Positions 42,656-51,649 of a stretch of 64,000 nt of DNA are shown in pieces (position 1 is the stretch's first letter; every line of letters starts with the position of its first letter). The translations under genes and the position numbers were made by a program. The stretch lies in the NCBI RefSeq assembly GCF_017357405.1, contig NZ_CP071598.1, forward strand, positions 124,001-188,000, written 5' to 3'. This stretch comes from Halomontanus rarus. GTDB lineage: Archaea > Halobacteriota > Halobacteria > Halobacteriales > Natrialbaceae. The notes beneath the pieces were generated by a model that was not told where the DNA came from, did no database searches, and saw only the letters and a program-made list of their open reading frames with translations.

Positions 42656-43310
42656 CGTTCTCGACCATGTAGAGCGTTCTGGCGGCGATGTTCACCGCGT
42701 GATCCCCGACCCGTTCGATATCGCGAATCGTGAGTAACGTCCGCGAGACGTCCTCGAGGATCCCGTCGTCGAGGTTCCGCTCTCGCTCGAGAAGGTCGCG
42801 AACGACGGCCTCGCCGGCTCGCTCGCACAGCGCGTCGACGTCGTCGTCCATCGCGTCGATCGAGCGCGTCCGGGCCGCATCGTCGGATTCGTACGCACGC
42901 ATCGCTTCCTCGACCATCTCGATCGTCTGGATTCCGATGTGGGAGACGTCGATGTTCGGGTAACGATGTCGGTCCCTGTCCCGATCGATTCGTCGGGCGT
43001 ACGCGCCGAGGTTCGTCGCGAGGTCGGCGATCCGCTCGAGGTCGGTGATGATCTTGAACGAGGCGGCGATAAAGCGCAGATCGCCGGCCACGGGTTGCTG
43101 GAGCGCCAGGAGATCGATGCACTCCTGCTCCAGTTCGAGGTACAAGTCGTTGATCTCGTGGTCGCCGGTGACGACCGCGTCGGCGAGTTTCTCGTCTCCC
43201 TCCTCGAGCGCCCGTAACGCCCGACGGAACCGATCGCAGACGAGTTCGCTCATCTCGACGACGGCCGCGCGGAGGGCCTCGAGTTGCTGCTGGTATTCGT
43301 TTCGTGCCAT
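42636..43310 (-). CDS. phoU: Phosphate signalling protein PhoU
   Basis: This is a 224-residue all-helical PhoU. It has two three-helix bundles with the metal-binding E(D)xxxD motifs: DHEINDLYLELEQECIDLLALQQPVAGDLRFIAASFKIITDLERIADLATNLG in the first half and IRDIERVGDHAVNIAARTLYMVE in the second. PhoU modulates Pst transporter activity according to phosphate. It is separated from pstB by a spacer that is a heptamer array, and overlaps the AbrB/PhoU gene by 20 nt. Confidence 0.92.
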   Translation of the reverse strand: MARNEYQQQLEALRAAVVEMSELVCDRFRRALRALEEGDEKLADAVVTGDHEINDLYLELEQECIDLLALQQPVAGDLRFIAASFKIITDLERIADLATNLGAYARRIDRDRDRHRYPNIDVSHIGIQTIEMVEEAMRAYESDDAARTRSIDAMDDDVDALCERAGEAVVRDLLERERNLDDGILEDVSRTLLTIRDIERVGDHAVNIAARTLYMVENDDELIY

Positions 43311-43321
43311 GAGTGTGTTGG

Positions 43322-43412
43322 TCTCTAGTCTCCGAGATCTACTCTCTGATCACTGGTCATTGGTCTCTGGTCACTGGCTTCCGATCATTGATCTCTGGTC
43401 ACTGCTCACCCG
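43322..43412. repeat. Thirteen degenerate 7-bp tandem repeats filling the phoU-pstB spacer
   Basis: From 43322 to 43412 the plus strand can be cut into 13 heptamers such as TCTCTAG, TCTCTGA, TCACTGG, TCATTGG, TCTCTGG and TCACTGC, most fitting TC(T/A)(C/T)TG(G/A). The array occupies the spacer between pstB (ends 43406) and phoU (starts 43310) and runs into the pstB stop codon. Confidence 0.75.
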
Positions 43413-44317
43413 AATTTGCCGGTGATGTAGTCCTCGACGCGGTCATGGTCGGGGTTCTCGAAGATCTTCTCCGTCTCGCCGAACTCGACGAGTTCGCCGC
43501 CGGTGAGGAAGACGGCCGTCTTGTCGGAGATCCGGGCTGCCTGTTGCATGTTGTGGGTGACGATCACGACGGTGTACTCCTCGGCGAGTTCTTCGATCAG
43601 GTCCTCGATCTTCGAGGTGGCGACCGGGTCGAGCGCGCTGGCGGGTTCGTCCATGAGGATGACCTCGGGATCGGTCGCGATCGCGCGAGCGATACAGAGG
43701 CGCTGTTGCTGGCCGCCCGAGAGCTCGAGGCCCGACTTGTCGAGCTGATCGCGGACCTCGTCCCACAGTGCGGCGTTCTTCAACGCGCGTTCGACGCGCT
43801 CGTCGATGTCGTCGGTCGTCCCTTGAACCTCGAGGCCGTAGGCGACGTTGTCGCGAATCGACTTCGGGAACGGATTCGGTTTCTGAAAGACCATGCCGAT
43901 CTTGCGACGGAGGGCGACGGGGTCGACGTCCTCGTCGTAGACGTTCTTCCCGTGGAAACGCAACTCTCCCTCGACGCGGGCGATATCGATGAGGTCGTTC
44001 ATACGGTTGATCGAGCGCAAGAACGTCGACTTCCCGCAACCGGAGGGGCCGATCATGGCCGTCACCTGCCGTTCCGGAATCTCGATATCGACGCTCTGGA
44101 GGGCCTGATCCGCGTCGTAGTAGACGTCGACGCCTCGTGCTTCGATGATGGTGTCCGTCTCGGTCGTCGCCCGAGTCGACGACCGGCCGGCGTCGGTCGA
44201 CGAACTCCCGTCGGCCGGGCGATCCCGCTCGAGGGGAGTCGTCGATTCGTCGTTCGTCGCGCTGTTCGCCGTACTCGTGTTCGCCGTGTTCGTGAGCGTT
44301 GGTAATCCGAAATTCAT
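43406..44317 (-). CDS. pstB: Phosphate ABC transporter ATP-binding protein PstB
   Basis: This is a 303-residue ATPase of the high-affinity phosphate importer. The first 55 residues are Thr/Ser/Asn-rich low complexity. The PstB core follows: [21 protein letters not shown] (Walker A with the PstB-specific RSINRMNDL), [22 protein letters not shown] (Q-loop with the PstB hallmark PNPFP), [16 protein letters not shown] and [33 protein letters not shown] completes it. It lies 7 bp after pstA. Confidence 0.95.
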   Translation of the reverse strand: MNFGLPTLTNTANTSTANSATNDESTTPLERDRPADGSSSTDAGRSSTRATTETDTIIEARGVDVYYDADQALQSVDIEIPERQVTAMIGPSGCGKSTFLRSINRMNDLIDIARVEGELRFHGKNVYDEDVDPVALRRKIGMVFQKPNPFPKSIRDNVAYGLEVQGTTDDIDERVERALKNAALWDEVRDQLDKSGLELSGGQQQRLCIARAIATDPEVILMDEPASALDPVATSKIEDLIEELAEEYTVVIVTHNMQQAARISDKTAVFLTGGELVEFGETEKIFENPDHDRVEDYITGKFG

Positions 44318-44324
44318 GGTCGTG

Positions 44325-46037
44325 TTAGCTCTCCCGCTGGTACTTGTTTCGAACGACGATCGCGCTCGCGTTCATCATCAAGAGGACGACCAGCAGCGTC
44401 AGGACGCCGGCGGCCAGCACCCCGTAGCGGAATTCGTATTCGATCTCGGTCGACCAGGTGAAGATCTGCCGGGGCATCGCGCTGAACTTGCCCATGAAAC
44501 TCTCGGGCGGAAGTCGCACGACCGCCGCCGCGCCGATCATCAGCAGCGGTGCCGTCTCGCCGATCGCCCGACCGAACGCGAGGATCGTTCCGGTCATGAT
44601 CCCCGGGATCGCCCGCGGCAACACGACGTTTCGAGTCGTCTGCCACTTCGTCGCCCCCATCCCGTAGGACGCTTCCCGGAGCGAGTCGGGAACCGCCCGG
44701 ATCGCCTCCTGGGCGGAGACGATGACGATCGGAAGGATGAGGAGACCGATGGTGAGGCCGCCGACGAGGACGATCCCGGTTCGCATACCGACGGTCCGAA
44801 CGAACAGCGCGAGTCCGAGCACGCCGTAGACGACCGACGGAACGCCCGCGAGATTCGCGATGTTGATCTCGATGAGCTCGACGATCGTTCCGAGTCGTCC
44901 CTGATTAGGGGCGTACTCCTCGAGGTAGATCGCCGCGCCGACGCCGACGGGGAACGCGGCGACGGCGACGACGACGAGCATCAGCACCGAACCGACGAGC
45001 GCCGGGTAGATGCCTGCATCCCTGGGCGTCCGACTGTGCGGGTTGTTCAGGAATTCCCAGGTGAGCCAGGTGTCCGGACCGGCGAACCCGGCCGCGCCGA
45101 CGGCGACCGTCCCGAGCAGCGCACCCAGCCCGACGACGACGGGGAACGCGAGACCCGAGACGCCGTCACCGCGTCGGACAACGAGTTCGACGTACAGACC
45201 CACCGGAACGGCGACAACCGTGGCGAGGACGATCCACGCCGTCGACGAGAGACCCGCGAGGGGGGCGAGAACGAGCCCGCTCCCCGCCGCGAGGACGGCT
45301 CCGACGCCGACGAGCGCGGCGTCACGGTCGCTCTCGCGGACGCGTCGAACGTACAGCGATCCGGCTCCCGCAACGGGAACGGTGAACGCGAGCAAGAGCG
45401 CGTGCGGATCGGTCGGGAGAACCGGCGATGAGAGGATGACCTCTCGCAGGCTCGGCGCGAGCTCGGGCGTCGAGAACGCGATCCGGAACAGTTCTTGCTC
45501 GAGAAAGAGCGTGTTGAACGTGTGATCGACGCTGATCCCGGGGATTCCGACGACCGCCAGTAGCGGAACGACCGTGACGACCGCCAGGCGGTCGATAACG
45601 CCGGCCGAGTGAACGGTCCCGTGCAGTTCGATGATTCCGATCGCGACGGCACAGGCGACGACGAGTGCGAACCACTCCTGTGGAGAGATCAGGTGCCGAA
45701 AGAGGATGGTGATCCCGCCGGCCAGCACCGTCGCAGCGATCGGGAGACCGAGCGACGTGTACGCGACCTCGCCCGCCCGCGTGTCTCGGCGGTAGTAGTA
45801 CCCCGCCAGTGCGAGCGCCGGCAGACCGATCGTTACGCCGTAGGTCGCCAACCAGCCGACGTCGGCGGTACGCGGCTGGAGCGCGTCGTTGACGACGTAC
45901 AAGAGGAACACGAGCATCAACACGAGTGCCAGCAGCGTCGCGCCGAGGCAGGTCGCCTTGAACACCGTTCCGCGTAGCCGGCTGACTTGACTCTCACTGC
46001 CGATCCAACCGGCCGCGGATTCGTTGCGACCGGCCAT
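44325..46037 (-). CDS. pstA: Phosphate ABC transporter permease PstA with long N-terminal membrane extension
   Basis: This is a 570-residue permease. The C-terminal 230 residues are Pst[63 protein letters not shown], the EAA loop [48 protein letters not shown], and a C-terminal helix. The N-terminal 330 residues add roughly eight extra hydrophobic helices with no recognised motif, nearly doubling the usual length of about 280-300. The ATG overlaps the end of the small upstream ORF (ATGA). The extension may be a haloarchaeal domain that tunes transport or interacts with PhoU. Confidence 0.88.
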   Translation of the reverse strand: MAGRNESAAGWIGSESQVSRLRGTVFKATCLGATLLALVLMLVFLLYVVNDALQPRTADVGWLATYGVTIGLPALALAGYYYRRDTRAGEVAYTSLGLPIAATVLAGGITILFRHLISPQEWFALVVACAVAIGIIELHGTVHSAGVIDRLAVVTVVPLLAVVGIPGISVDHTFNTLFLEQELFRIAFSTPELAPSLREVILSSPVLPTDPHALLLAFTVPVAGAGSLYVRRVRESDRDAALVGVGAVLAAGSGLVLAPLAGLSSTAWIVLATVVAVPVGLYVELVVRRGDGVSGLAFPVVVGLGALLGTVAVGAAGFAGPDTWLTWEFLNNPHSRTPRDAGIYPALVGSVLMLVVVAVAAFPVGVGAAIYLEEYAPNQGRLGTIVELIEINIANLAGVPSVVYGVLGLALFVRTVGMRTGIVLVGGLTIGLLILPIVIVSAQEAIRAVPDSLREASYGMGATKWQTTRNVVLPRAIPGIMTGTILAFGRAIGETAPLLMIGAAAVVRLPPESFMGKFSAMPRQIFTWSTEIEYEFRYGVLAAGVLTLLVVLLMMNASAIVVRNKYQRES

Positions 46038-46255
46038 CAGCGGCTCACCTCCCGCGTCGTTTCCGTTTTCGTTTTCATTACCGTCTCCGTCTCCGTCTCG
46101 GTTTCTCTCTCCGTCTCCGTCTCCGTCTTCGTTTTCATCACTACCTCGTTCTCGTTCTCACCGACACGGACGCTCACACTCTCGCCCGCTCCTCCCCTCG
46201 AGCCGACGGGATACCCTCCTCGCGTCCGTGCGAAGAACATCGAGGGTCGTGTCAT
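46037..46255 (-). CDS. Small ORF between pstC and pstA, Thr-Glu repeat tail
   Basis: This is a 72-residue ORF whose ATG overlaps the pstC stop as ATGA and whose own stop overlaps the pstA ATG as ATGA, so it exactly bridges the two permease genes. The N-terminal half is Arg/Gly-rich (MTRPSMFFARTRGGYPVG). The C-terminal half is a Lys-Thr-Glu repeat (KTKTETETERETETETETV), encoded by a hexameric GAGACG-like DNA repeat. No family is recognised. The two-sided overlap suggests translation, at least as a coupling device; a repeat-expanded spacer is the alternative. Confidence 0.45.
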   Translation of the reverse strand: MTRPSMFFARTRGGYPVGSRGGAGESVSVRVGENENEVVMKTKTETETERETETETETVMKTKTETTREVSR

Positions 46256-47187
46256 TGGTACTCCTCCCTGTATCGCGTCGCGATTCGATTGCTGAGCAAG
46301 TTCATAGCGAACGTGATGAAAAACAGCGTCAGGCCGATGGCGAACATCGAGTAAAACTCGGGCGTTCCGCCGACCGCGTCGCTCGTAACCGCGTGAACCA
46401 TCGCGGCGGTCATCGTCTGTCCCGACTGAAAGAGGTGCGCGAACGGATTCGCGGTGTCGAACATCCGGGCCTGCGCTCCTGCGGCCATCACGACGATCAT
46501 CGTCTCGCCGATCGCTCGCGAGAGCGCGAGGATGTACGACGAGAAGATGCCCGAGACGGCCGCCGGAATGACGATCCCCGTCGACACCTCGTACTTCGTC
46601 GCGCCGAGCCCGTAGCCCGCCTGTCGCAGTTCGTCGGGAACGGCGCTCATCGCGTCCTCGGAGAGCGAGGAGACCATCGGAACGATCAAGATGCCGACCA
46701 TGATCGACGCGCTGAGGAGGTTAAAGAGGTTCAACTCGAGGCCGGTGGCGCGAAGCCACGGCGTCAGGTACACCAGCGCGAGGTAGCCGTAGACGACGGT
46801 CGGAATTCCGGCGAGGATCTCGAGCGCCGGCTTGAGGATCGACCGCATGCGATCGCTGGCGTACTCGCTGAGGTAGACGGCGGCTGCAGTTCCGATCGGG
46901 ATGGCGACCACCGCCGAGATCAGCGTCACTGTGAGCGTCGCGTTCACCAGCGGAAGAACGCCGTATTCGCCCCTTCTGGACTCCCACTCCGTGCCGGTCA
47001 GAAACGAGAACAGCTCGACGTCCTCGAAGAACGTAATCGCGTCCGCCGCGAGCGTGAGAACGATGCTGACCGTTACGAACACGGTCACCGCCGCACACCC
47101 GAACAGCAGCCAGTGATACAGCCGCTCTTTTGCAATGCGTCCGGTTGCCGACCCGGTCAGATCGGCGTGTATCGAATCGTCGTTCAT
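46252..47187 (-). CDS. pstC: Phosphate ABC transporter permease PstC
   Basis: This is a 311-residue permease with six helices. The family motifs are WESRRGEYGVLPLVNATLTVTLISAVVAIPIGTAAAVYLSEYAS, LEILAGIPTVVYGYLALVYLTPWL, and the EAA loop DELRQAGYGLGATKYEVSTGIVIPAAVSGIFSSYILALSRAIGETMIVVMAAG. The start MNDDSIHADLTG is 51 nt after pstS. It pairs with PstA in the membrane to form the phosphate channel. Confidence 0.93.
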   Translation of the reverse strand: MNDDSIHADLTGSATGRIAKERLYHWLLFGCAAVTVFVTVSIVLTLAADAITFFEDVELFSFLTGTEWESRRGEYGVLPLVNATLTVTLISAVVAIPIGTAAAVYLSEYASDRMRSILKPALEILAGIPTVVYGYLALVYLTPWLRATGLELNLFNLLSASIMVGILIVPMVSSLSEDAMSAVPDELRQAGYGLGATKYEVSTGIVIPAAVSGIFSSYILALSRAIGETMIVVMAAGAQARMFDTANPFAHLFQSGQTMTAAMVHAVTSDAVGGTPEFYSMFAIGLTLFFITFAMNLLSNRIATRYREEYQ

Positions 47188-47238
47188 AGTAGATTTATAT
47201 TTTCGTGCTGTCCGGAAAATCGGGTTCGGGACGGGTCG

Positions 47239-48315
47239 TTATCGGGCGTCCTCGAGCGCGCTCATGTTCTCGTCGACCATATCCTGGTTCGAGGGCACGT
47301 AGCCGACGTCGTCGGCGATCCAGTCCGCACTCGAGTTCTCGAGGTAGAATTTCAGGAACTCGTAGACCTCCTCGCGCTGGAGGGCGTCCTCGGAGGGGTA
47401 GATGAACAGCGGACGGGCCATCGGGTAGGTTCCCTCGCTGGCGGCCTGAAGGCTCGGTTCGCCACAAGCGTCGTCCTCGCTTTCCTTGACGGAGAGGGCT
47501 TTGACTTTGTCTTCGTTCTCGGCGTAGTAGGCGTAGCCGAAGTAGCCGATCGCGTACGGGTCGTCGGCGATGCCGCGGATGATGATGTTGTCGTCCTCGG
47601 TGGGTTCGTAATCAGTGCGGTGGTTGCCGGCCTCGCCGACGACGTTCTCGGTGAACCAGTCGAAGGTCCCCGAGGTCGTGTCGGGGCCGTAGAGGGTGAA
47701 CTCCTCGTCGGGCCAGTCGGAATTGACGTCGGCCCACGTTTCGGCGCCGTCTTCCTGCCAGATCTGGGCCATTTCGTCGAAGGTCATGCAGTCGACCCAG
47801 TCGTTTTCGGGGCTGACGGCCATCGTGAGTGCGTCGCCCGCGATGTGCATCTCGATGGGCTCGACGCCGTTGTCCTGACAGTTGCTCATCTCCTCGTCTT
47901 TGATCGGCCTCGAGGCGCCGTTGATGTCCGAGTCGCCCGGACAGAAGTGGTTCTCGAAGCCGCCACCGCTCCCGGTCGAATCGACGGTAACGTTCACCTC
48001 GGGGTGTTCTTCCATGAACCGCTCGGCCATCGCGTCCGTGACCGGGAAGACGGTACTCGAACCGGTGTTGACGACTTCACCGGAGAGGGTTTCGCTGCCG
48101 TCGTCGTCGCCATTGCCACCGTTGTCTCCGTTTCCGCTGTCGTCGCCATTTCCGCTGTCGTCACCATTGCCGTCGTCGTCTCCGTTTCCGCCATCGTCAC
48201 TCTCACCGTCGTCACTGAGACAGCCTGCCATAGCCAGCGCACCTGCAACGCCGGACGTCTGGACGAATCTCCGCCGCGATACGAACGTGCGATCGTTCGA
48301 TGGGGTTTGTGCCAT
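47239..48315 (-). CDS. pstS: Phosphate-binding lipoprotein PstS
   Basis: This is a 358-residue surface lipoprotein. The Tat motif SRRRFVQTSG and lipobox AMAGC lead into a repetitive Gly/Asn/Asp linker (GNGDDDGNGDDSGNG...), then the PstS fold. GSSTVFPVTDAMAERF, VDSTGSGGGFENHFC and DINGASRPIKDEE supply the phosphate-binding Ser, Thr, Arg and Asp residues. The ATG at 48315 lies 25 nt from a TATA-like CTTATTAAG, fitting a leaderless transcript; a GTG one codon earlier is in frame. It is the first gene of the pst-phoU operon and probably induced by phosphate limitation. Confidence 0.93.
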   Translation of the reverse strand: MAQTPSNDRTFVSRRRFVQTSGVAGALAMAGCLSDDGESDDGGNGDDDGNGDDSGNGDDSGNGDNGGNGDDDGSETLSGEVVNTGSSTVFPVTDAMAERFMEEHPEVNVTVDSTGSGGGFENHFCPGDSDINGASRPIKDEEMSNCQDNGVEPIEMHIAGDALTMAVSPENDWVDCMTFDEMAQIWQEDGAETWADVNSDWPDEEFTLYGPDTTSGTFDWFTENVVGEAGNHRTDYEPTEDDNIIIRGIADDPYAIGYFGYAYYAENEDKVKALSVKESEDDACGEPSLQAASEGTYPMARPLFIYPSEDALQREEVYEFLKFYLENSSADWIADDVGYVPSNQDMVDENMSALEDAR

Positions 48316-48335
48316 CACCCGAAAGGTGCCTTCGA

Positions 48336-48420
48336 CTTATTAAGTACGCTTATAATTTATATACAGACAGATCACGGGCAATATTGATCCGAGGAGTGTG
48401 CTATAGTGACCTATATATCG
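48336..48420 (-). promoter_or_regulatory. pstS promoter region with two TATA-like boxes and paired CTATA motifs
   Basis: CTTATTAAG (about 48336-48344) is centred 25 nt before the pstS ATG, and a second AT-rich box TTATAATTTATATAC lies at 48350-48364. Farther upstream CTATAGTGAC (48401) and CTATATATCG (48411) are ten bases apart, like the pair at 36611. This may be a phosphate-responsive promoter. Confidence 0.5.
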
Positions 48421-48664
48421 ATCAGATTCGTGCCCGCGGACTCGAGCGGCTCGGGACGGGTGCGACTGGTACCGATCGTGAAGGAGAGGTAAAAATGTAC
48501 GAGGGCGGGAAGAGCACCGAGAACACCGGCGGATCGGTCAAGCATCGGGTTGTCCACGAAGAGAACCGGAGACGAACGGCTACGGATCGGGCACAACCGG
48601 TACGGATCACTCAATATCACAATTAGTAGTGGCTTTGTACGTCTCTCGTGTGACTTCTCCTACG

Positions 48665-48916
48665 GTGTCAGACAGCACCGAGATCATCATGTACGGATCC
48701 GCCAGCAGCCCCGACGATCACTCGATCAGCGCGCACACGTCAGTGACCGACTGGGAACCGTCGGACCCACCGTCCCTCGAGGCCGTCGTTGTTCGATACC
48801 GGGACCAGCCCGATCGCTGTACCATCTCTCCGACGGACTGTTCGGACGAAGCGAAGCTGACCACGTGGCTGACGGCGGACGCCGAAACGTTCGTCCGTCT
48901 CGACGAGATGCGGTGA
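48665..48916 (+). CDS. Small haloarchaeal protein, DUF7511-like
   Basis: This is an 83-residue acidic protein from GTG 48665 (MSDSTEIIMYGSASSPDDHS); an in-frame ATG at 48689 is the alternative. The C-terminal block LEAVVVRYRDQPDRCTISPTDCSDEAKLTTWLTADAETFVRLDEMR is the pattern I recall from the haloarchaeal DUF7511 family: VVVRY, a CTI strand, a TTWLTA helix and a terminal LDxMR. No function is known. It is divergent from the pst operon with about 350 bases between. Confidence 0.7.
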   Translation: MSDSTEIIMYGSASSPDDHSISAHTSVTDWEPSDPPSLEAVVVRYRDQPDRCTISPTDCSDEAKLTTWLTADAETFVRLDEMR

Positions 48917-49226
48917 CCGAGTCCGGGCGTCGTGCCCACGGTCCGGCTTCGAACACGGCGGGGATGGCCGTCGGAGCCGTCGACCCTCGAATCACCGCCG
49001 TCTCCGAGTTCCGGAAACCGACGCCGACCCACCGAAACGGAATCGAACCGTCCCGCTCCGATTGCGAGAGTAGGCGAACCGAGGCGGCTATTTGATTTAA
49101 TAGTTGTTCAACTATCACTCGAAAATCTGCCACCAGATCGTGGATGACGGGCAAAGGTGGGGCGGAAACGGGTACTGACAAAACAGATCGCAATCTATAA
49201 TTGAGGAGGCGCTCAAGTGAATAGCG
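48917..49226. other. Intergenic region before the arsenic operon
   Basis: About 310 bases. They contain the inverted repeat at 49100-49115 and a TATA-like CTATAATT at 49195-49202. No gene is supported. Confidence 0.5.
49100..49115. promoter_or_regulatory. Inverted repeat ATAGTTG-TT-CAACTAT, possible ArsR operator
   Basis: Perfect 7-bp arms (49100-49106, 49109-49115) surround TT, in AT-rich sequence 111 nt upstream of arsR. The arm sequence and spacing are like ArsR/SmtB-type operators. The TATA-like CTATAATT at 49195, 28 nt before the ATG, is about 80 nt downstream, so repression by steric block is not obvious. Confidence 0.45.
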
Positions 49227-49679
49227 ATGGCAGACACCACCGAACGACTACACCGCTATCTCGAGGACGAACTCGGGGCCTGTCGACGGGAAGACGTCGA
49301 CGACCGCCTCGACCAACTCGGAACACTCGAGGCGGCGCTCGGGACGGCACAGGTCGAGGTCGAACTCGACGTTCTCTCGGCGCTGGCCAACGGGACGCGA
49401 TACCGCCTCGTTCGCATCCTCGTCGCGGCCGACGGGGACCTCTGCGTGTGTGAGCTCAACGCAGTCGTCGACGTCACCGAGAGCGGACTCAGCCACGCGC
49501 TCTCGGCGCTCGTCGACGCGGGACTCGTCGACGCGCGAAAGGACGGTCGCTGGAAGAAGTACCGGGCGACGAACCGCGCCGTCGCGCTCGTGACCGTTCT
49601 CGAGGGGAGCGTGAGGGTCGACGGTGTCGCAGACGGTGACGGAGAGGACGGACCGAACCCCGGTGTCTCCAATGAGTGA
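49227..49679 (+). CDS. arsR: ArsR-family arsenic-responsive repressor
   Basis: This is a 150-residue winged-helix repressor. [74 protein letters not shown] has the ArsR/SmtB layout. The CVC in DLCVCEL at the recognition-helix start corresponds to the arsenite-binding Cys pair of classical ArsR (ELCVCDL). The N-terminal 45 residues and the acidic C-terminal tail are halophilic additions. A TATA box 28 nt upstream supports ATG 49227. The stop overlaps acr3 by 8 nt, so repressor and pump are made together. Confidence 0.9.
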   Translation: MADTTERLHRYLEDELGACRREDVDDRLDQLGTLEAALGTAQVEVELDVLSALANGTRYRLVRILVAADGDLCVCELNAVVDVTESGLSHALSALVDAGLVDARKDGRWKKYRATNRAVALVTVLEGSVRVDGVADGDGEDGPNPGVSNE

Positions 49680-50850
49680 ACCGACGCAAGGGGGCGAACA
49701 CGACCACGGGCCGGAGTGTACGTGCGAGGGCTGTGGCGATCCCCAGGCGATGTCGTTTCTCGACAGGTACCTCACCGTCTGGATCTTCGCCGCGATGGCC
49801 GTCGGCGTCGGACTGGGTCATTACGTGCCAGGAAGCGCGGACGCGATTCACGACGCGCCCGTCGACCCGGTCGCGATCGGGTTGATACTCATGATGTATC
49901 CGCCGCTGGCAAAAGTACAGTACAGCCGGCTTCCGACCGTCTTTCGCAACTGGCGGGTCCTCGGCCTGAGTCTGGTCCAGAACTGGCTCATCGGCCCGCT
50001 GCTGATGTTCGCGCTCGCGATCGTCTTCTTCAGCGGCCTGATCGCCGGGTTCCCGGCCAGACCAGAGTTCTTCCTCGGGCTCATCATGATCGGCATGGCT
50101 CGTTGCATCGCGATGGTGCTGGTCTGGAACGAACTCGCCGAAGGCTCTCACGAGTACGCCGCCGGACTGGTCGCGTTCAACAGCATCTTCCAGATCGTCA
50201 CCTACGGAATCTACATCTGGATCTTCGTCGTGTTCGCCCCGCCGTTGCTCGGCCTCGAGCACCTGGTCGCCGAGTTCACGATCACGACCGGACAGGTCTT
50301 CGAGGCGATCGCCGTCTTCCTCGGGATTCCCTTCGCCGCGGGGATCGTCACCCGGTACGTCGGCGTCACGCGCAAGGGCGAGCAGTGGTACGACGAGACG
50401 TTCGTACCGGCGATCAGTCCGCTGACGCTCGTCGCGTTACTGTTCACCATCGTGCTGATGTTCGCCACCCAGGGCGAGAACATCGTTTCCGCGCCCCTGG
50501 ACGTCGTCTGGATCGCGATCCCGCTGACGATCTACTTCGTGGTGATGTTCCTCGTGAGCTTCGCGATGGGGCGCGAACTCGGCGCGGACTACTCGACGAC
50601 CACCGCCATCGGCTTCACCGCGGCGTCGAACAACTTCGAACTCGCGATCGCCGTCGCCGTCGCGGTCTTCGGCATCGGTTCCGGCGTCGCCTTCGCGACC
50701 GTGATCGGACCGCTCATCGAGGTTCCCGTTCTCCTCGCGCTCGTCCACGTCGCGTTGTACTTCCAGCGTCGGTTCGACTGGGCCGGGTTCGACACCGGTC
50801 GACTCGACGGCCGGACCAGCGGGGGCGCGAGGACGACCGAAGACGACTGA
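49672..50850 (+). CDS. acr3: Acr3-type arsenite efflux permease with Cys/His-rich N-terminus
   Basis: This is a 392-residue arsenite exporter of the BART superfamily with ten helices. [27 protein letters not shown] begins the Acr3 core, and [35 protein letters not shown] contains the essential Cys of helix 4. [25 protein letters not shown] is the conserved helix 9 region. The first 26 residues ([20 protein letters not shown]...) form an unusual extension with three Cys in a CTCEGC cluster and two His, possibly a cytoplasmic As(III) trap. The start overlaps arsR by 8 nt. Confidence 0.92.
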   Translation: MSEPTQGGEHDHGPECTCEGCGDPQAMSFLDRYLTVWIFAAMAVGVGLGHYVPGSADAIHDAPVDPVAIGLILMMYPPLAKVQYSRLPTVFRNWRVLGLSLVQNWLIGPLLMFALAIVFFSGLIAGFPARPEFFLGLIMIGMARCIAMVLVWNELAEGSHEYAAGLVAFNSIFQIVTYGIYIWIFVVFAPPLLGLEHLVAEFTITTGQVFEAIAVFLGIPFAAGIVTRYVGVTRKGEQWYDETFVPAISPLTLVALLFTIVLMFATQGENIVSAPLDVVWIAIPLTIYFVVMFLVSFAMGRELGADYSTTTAIGFTAASNNFELAIAVAVAVFGIGSGVAFATVIGPLIEVPVLLALVHVALYFQRRFDWAGFDTGRLDGRTSGGARTTEDD

Positions 50851-51025
50851 CACGGACACAACACATTCGAGACACGACATCGACCATGACACGAACTCCG
50901 ACACCGACACTGACGCGACGATCGACTCACACCCTTACTATCACCGCGACGGAACGCGCGCCACCGGAACCGACTCCACTCGAGTTCCCGCTCGAGGGGG
51001 GACGAACTCCTCGAGGGGGTCTGCG

Positions 51026-51493
51026 ATGACGATCGAGACCGCCGACGCGGAGACGACCCGACTGGCGTTCGTGTGCGTCCAGAACGCCGGCCGGTCCCAG
51101 ATGGCGACGGCGTTCGCCGAACGCGAACGCGAGCGTCGCGGCCTCGAGGACCGCGTCGAGATTCTCACCGGCGGGACGCGGCCGGCCGACCACGTCCACG
51201 AGGAAGTCCGTGAGGTAATGGGCGAAATCGGATTCGACCTCTCGGATCGAACCCCGACTGAAATCTCGACGGAGACGTTGCTCACGTGCGACTACGTCGC
51301 GACGATGGGCTGTTCGACGCTCGACGTCGGCGAGACCGAAGCCGAAGCCGACGTCACGGTTCGAGACTGGGCGCTCGAGGATCCCGACGGGAAGGACCTC
51401 GAGCGGGTTCGCGAGATTCGCGACGAGATCGAGCGGCGGATTGGGTCGCTCTTCGACGACGTGGTGGACTCGGCCGACGATAGTACCGACTGA
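51026..51493 (+). CDS. arsC: Low-molecular-weight-phosphatase-type arsenate reductase
   Basis: This is a 155-residue enzyme. FVCVQNAGRSQMATAFAE carries the CX5R phosphatase-like loop (Cys then NAGRS) used for arsenate reduction. GCDYVATMGCS-like text (TCDYVATMGCSTLDV) provides the second Cys region and DWALEDPDGKD the conserved Asp-Pro loop. The family reduces arsenate to arsenite with thioredoxin or another thiol; the arsenite would leave through Acr3. ATG 51026 begins 175 nt after acr3; no separate promoter is clear. A protein-tyrosine phosphatase role is less likely given the operon. Confidence 0.87.
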   Translation: MTIETADAETTRLAFVCVQNAGRSQMATAFAERERERRGLEDRVEILTGGTRPADHVHEEVREVMGEIGFDLSDRTPTEISTETLLTCDYVATMGCSTLDVGETEAEADVTVRDWALEDPDGKDLERVREIRDEIERRIGSLFDDVVDSADDSTD

Positions 51494-51560
51494 GACTGTT
51501 TGCGGTACCGAGGTCCCGGTGCAATCACAGGTCGCTCGCTCGGTTGTGATGTCGACCACA

Positions 51561-51579
51561 CCCTCCCTTTCTGGGAGGG
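51561..51579 (+). terminator. Stem-loop after the arsenic operon
   Basis: CCCTCCC (51561-51567), loop TTTCT and GGGAGGG (51573-51579) form a perfect 7-bp GC stem, 68 nt after the arsC stop. No U-tract follows immediately, so it may protect RNA ends rather than terminate. Confidence 0.4.
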
Positions 51580-51649
51580 CAGTTCTCTCGCGATCGGATA
51601 CCGGAAACGGCGGCGTTCCATACCTCTCGAGTTTCCGTGGTTATTTGCC

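Noticed and set aside
43322..43412. CRISPR-like array
   Set aside because: The repeats are contiguous 7-mers without spacers and there are no cas genes. It is a simple tandem repeat.
46024..48387. 787-codon plus-strand ORF across pstC and pstS
   Set aside because: It is antisense to two well-recognised pst genes and rich in Arg, Val and Asp.
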